NCBI GenBank assembly: GCA_964371695.1
Contig: CAYJOG010000049.1
Span: 1-5,222 of the forward strand
DNA: 5,222 bases
Source of the DNA: CAYJOG01 sp964371695 [NCBI: uncultured bacterium]
Lineage (GTDB): Bacteria; CAYJOG01
Direction: 5' to 3'
The position numbers and the translations under genes are program-made. Shown here piece by piece: positions 5,199 through 5,222 of the stretch. Under the pieces are notes generated by a model. It searched no databases. It was given only the letters and a program-made list of their open reading frames with translations, and was not told where the DNA came from. Positions within the stretch are counted from its first letter, which is position 1; every line of letters begins with the position of its first letter.

Positions 5199-5222
5199 CA
5201 AAAAAACAAAAAAAAAAAAACC

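Larger units (their letters stand above)
4971..5222. other. Structured noncoding region upstream of the mutase operon
   Basis: No convincing gene is seen here. The open frame that continues upstream of the mutase ATG to about 5201 runs through hairpins and has no family similarity. Reading toward the mutase, the region holds a T-tract, three GC-rich hairpins, a 20-base palindrome and an inverted repeat pair. A strong GGAGGAG (5014-5020) stands 43 bases before the chosen ATG. I could not assign a sigma-70 promoter: TATTAT (minus strand, 4985-4980) resembles a -10 element but lacks a matching -35, and lies so close to the ATG that the transcript would be nearly leaderless. The operon promoter should be here or further upstream. 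Confidence 0.6.

Noticed and set aside
4971-5201. Upstream extension of the mutase reading frame by 77 codons
   Set aside because: The extension runs through the hairpins and inverted repeats, starts at a TTG in the homopolymer tract, and matches nothing in the mutase N-terminus.
5171-5220. Intrinsic terminator formed by hairpin 3 and the A/T tract
   Set aside because: On the plus strand the stem is followed by A, not T; on the minus strand the T-tract comes before the stem. A terminator with its stem outside the window remains possible.

Overview
The window is a compact bacterial segment, GC-rich by eye, with five protein genes. All five lie on the minus strand, read from right to left, and are packed with overlaps or gaps of at most 9 bases. 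In transcription order they are: the large (TIM-barrel) subunit of an adenosylcobalamin-dependent acyl-CoA mutase (4970-3396), its separate cobalamin-binding small subunit (3396-2872), a polytopic membrane carrier that looks like a carboxylate/ion transporter (2875-1436), signal peptidase II LspA (1426-914) and prolipoprotein diacylglyceryl transferase Lgt (912-94). The plus strand carries only spurious antisense reading frames.

The organism cannot be named from this sequence. Split mutase subunits and an Lgt of the GRxGCFxNGCCYG type suggest a bacterium outside the enteric group. Deltaproteobacteria-like lineages are one possibility, but that is inference only. Every gene junction is a stop/start overlap or nearly so, so the five genes probably form one translationally coupled operon.

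The large mutase subunit would be annotated as methylmalonyl-CoA mutase by homology. However, the two residues that set substrate choice are Phe53 and Gln171, where methylmalonyl-CoA mutase has Tyr and Arg. The Phe/Gln pair is the isobutyryl-CoA mutase signature, and the residue spacing to the conserved His208 matches the reference enzymes exactly. The likely job is therefore rearrangement of a CoA ester without a free carboxylate, for example isobutyryl-CoA to n-butyryl-CoA. The membrane carrier next to it may move a related organic acid. LspA and Lgt carry out lipoprotein maturation and have no obvious metabolic tie to the mutase.

The 252 bases upstream of the mutase (4971-5222) hold no convincing gene but are rich in structure: a 14-base inverted repeat pair, a 20-base palindrome around two GAATTC sites, three consecutive GC-rich hairpins and an A/T homopolymer tract. 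The 93 bases after lgt hold overlapping GC-rich hairpins without a clear terminator T-tract. I see no mobile element, CRISPR, tRNA, rRNA or obviously new multi-gene system. The most notable observation is the likely misassignment of the mutase's substrate.
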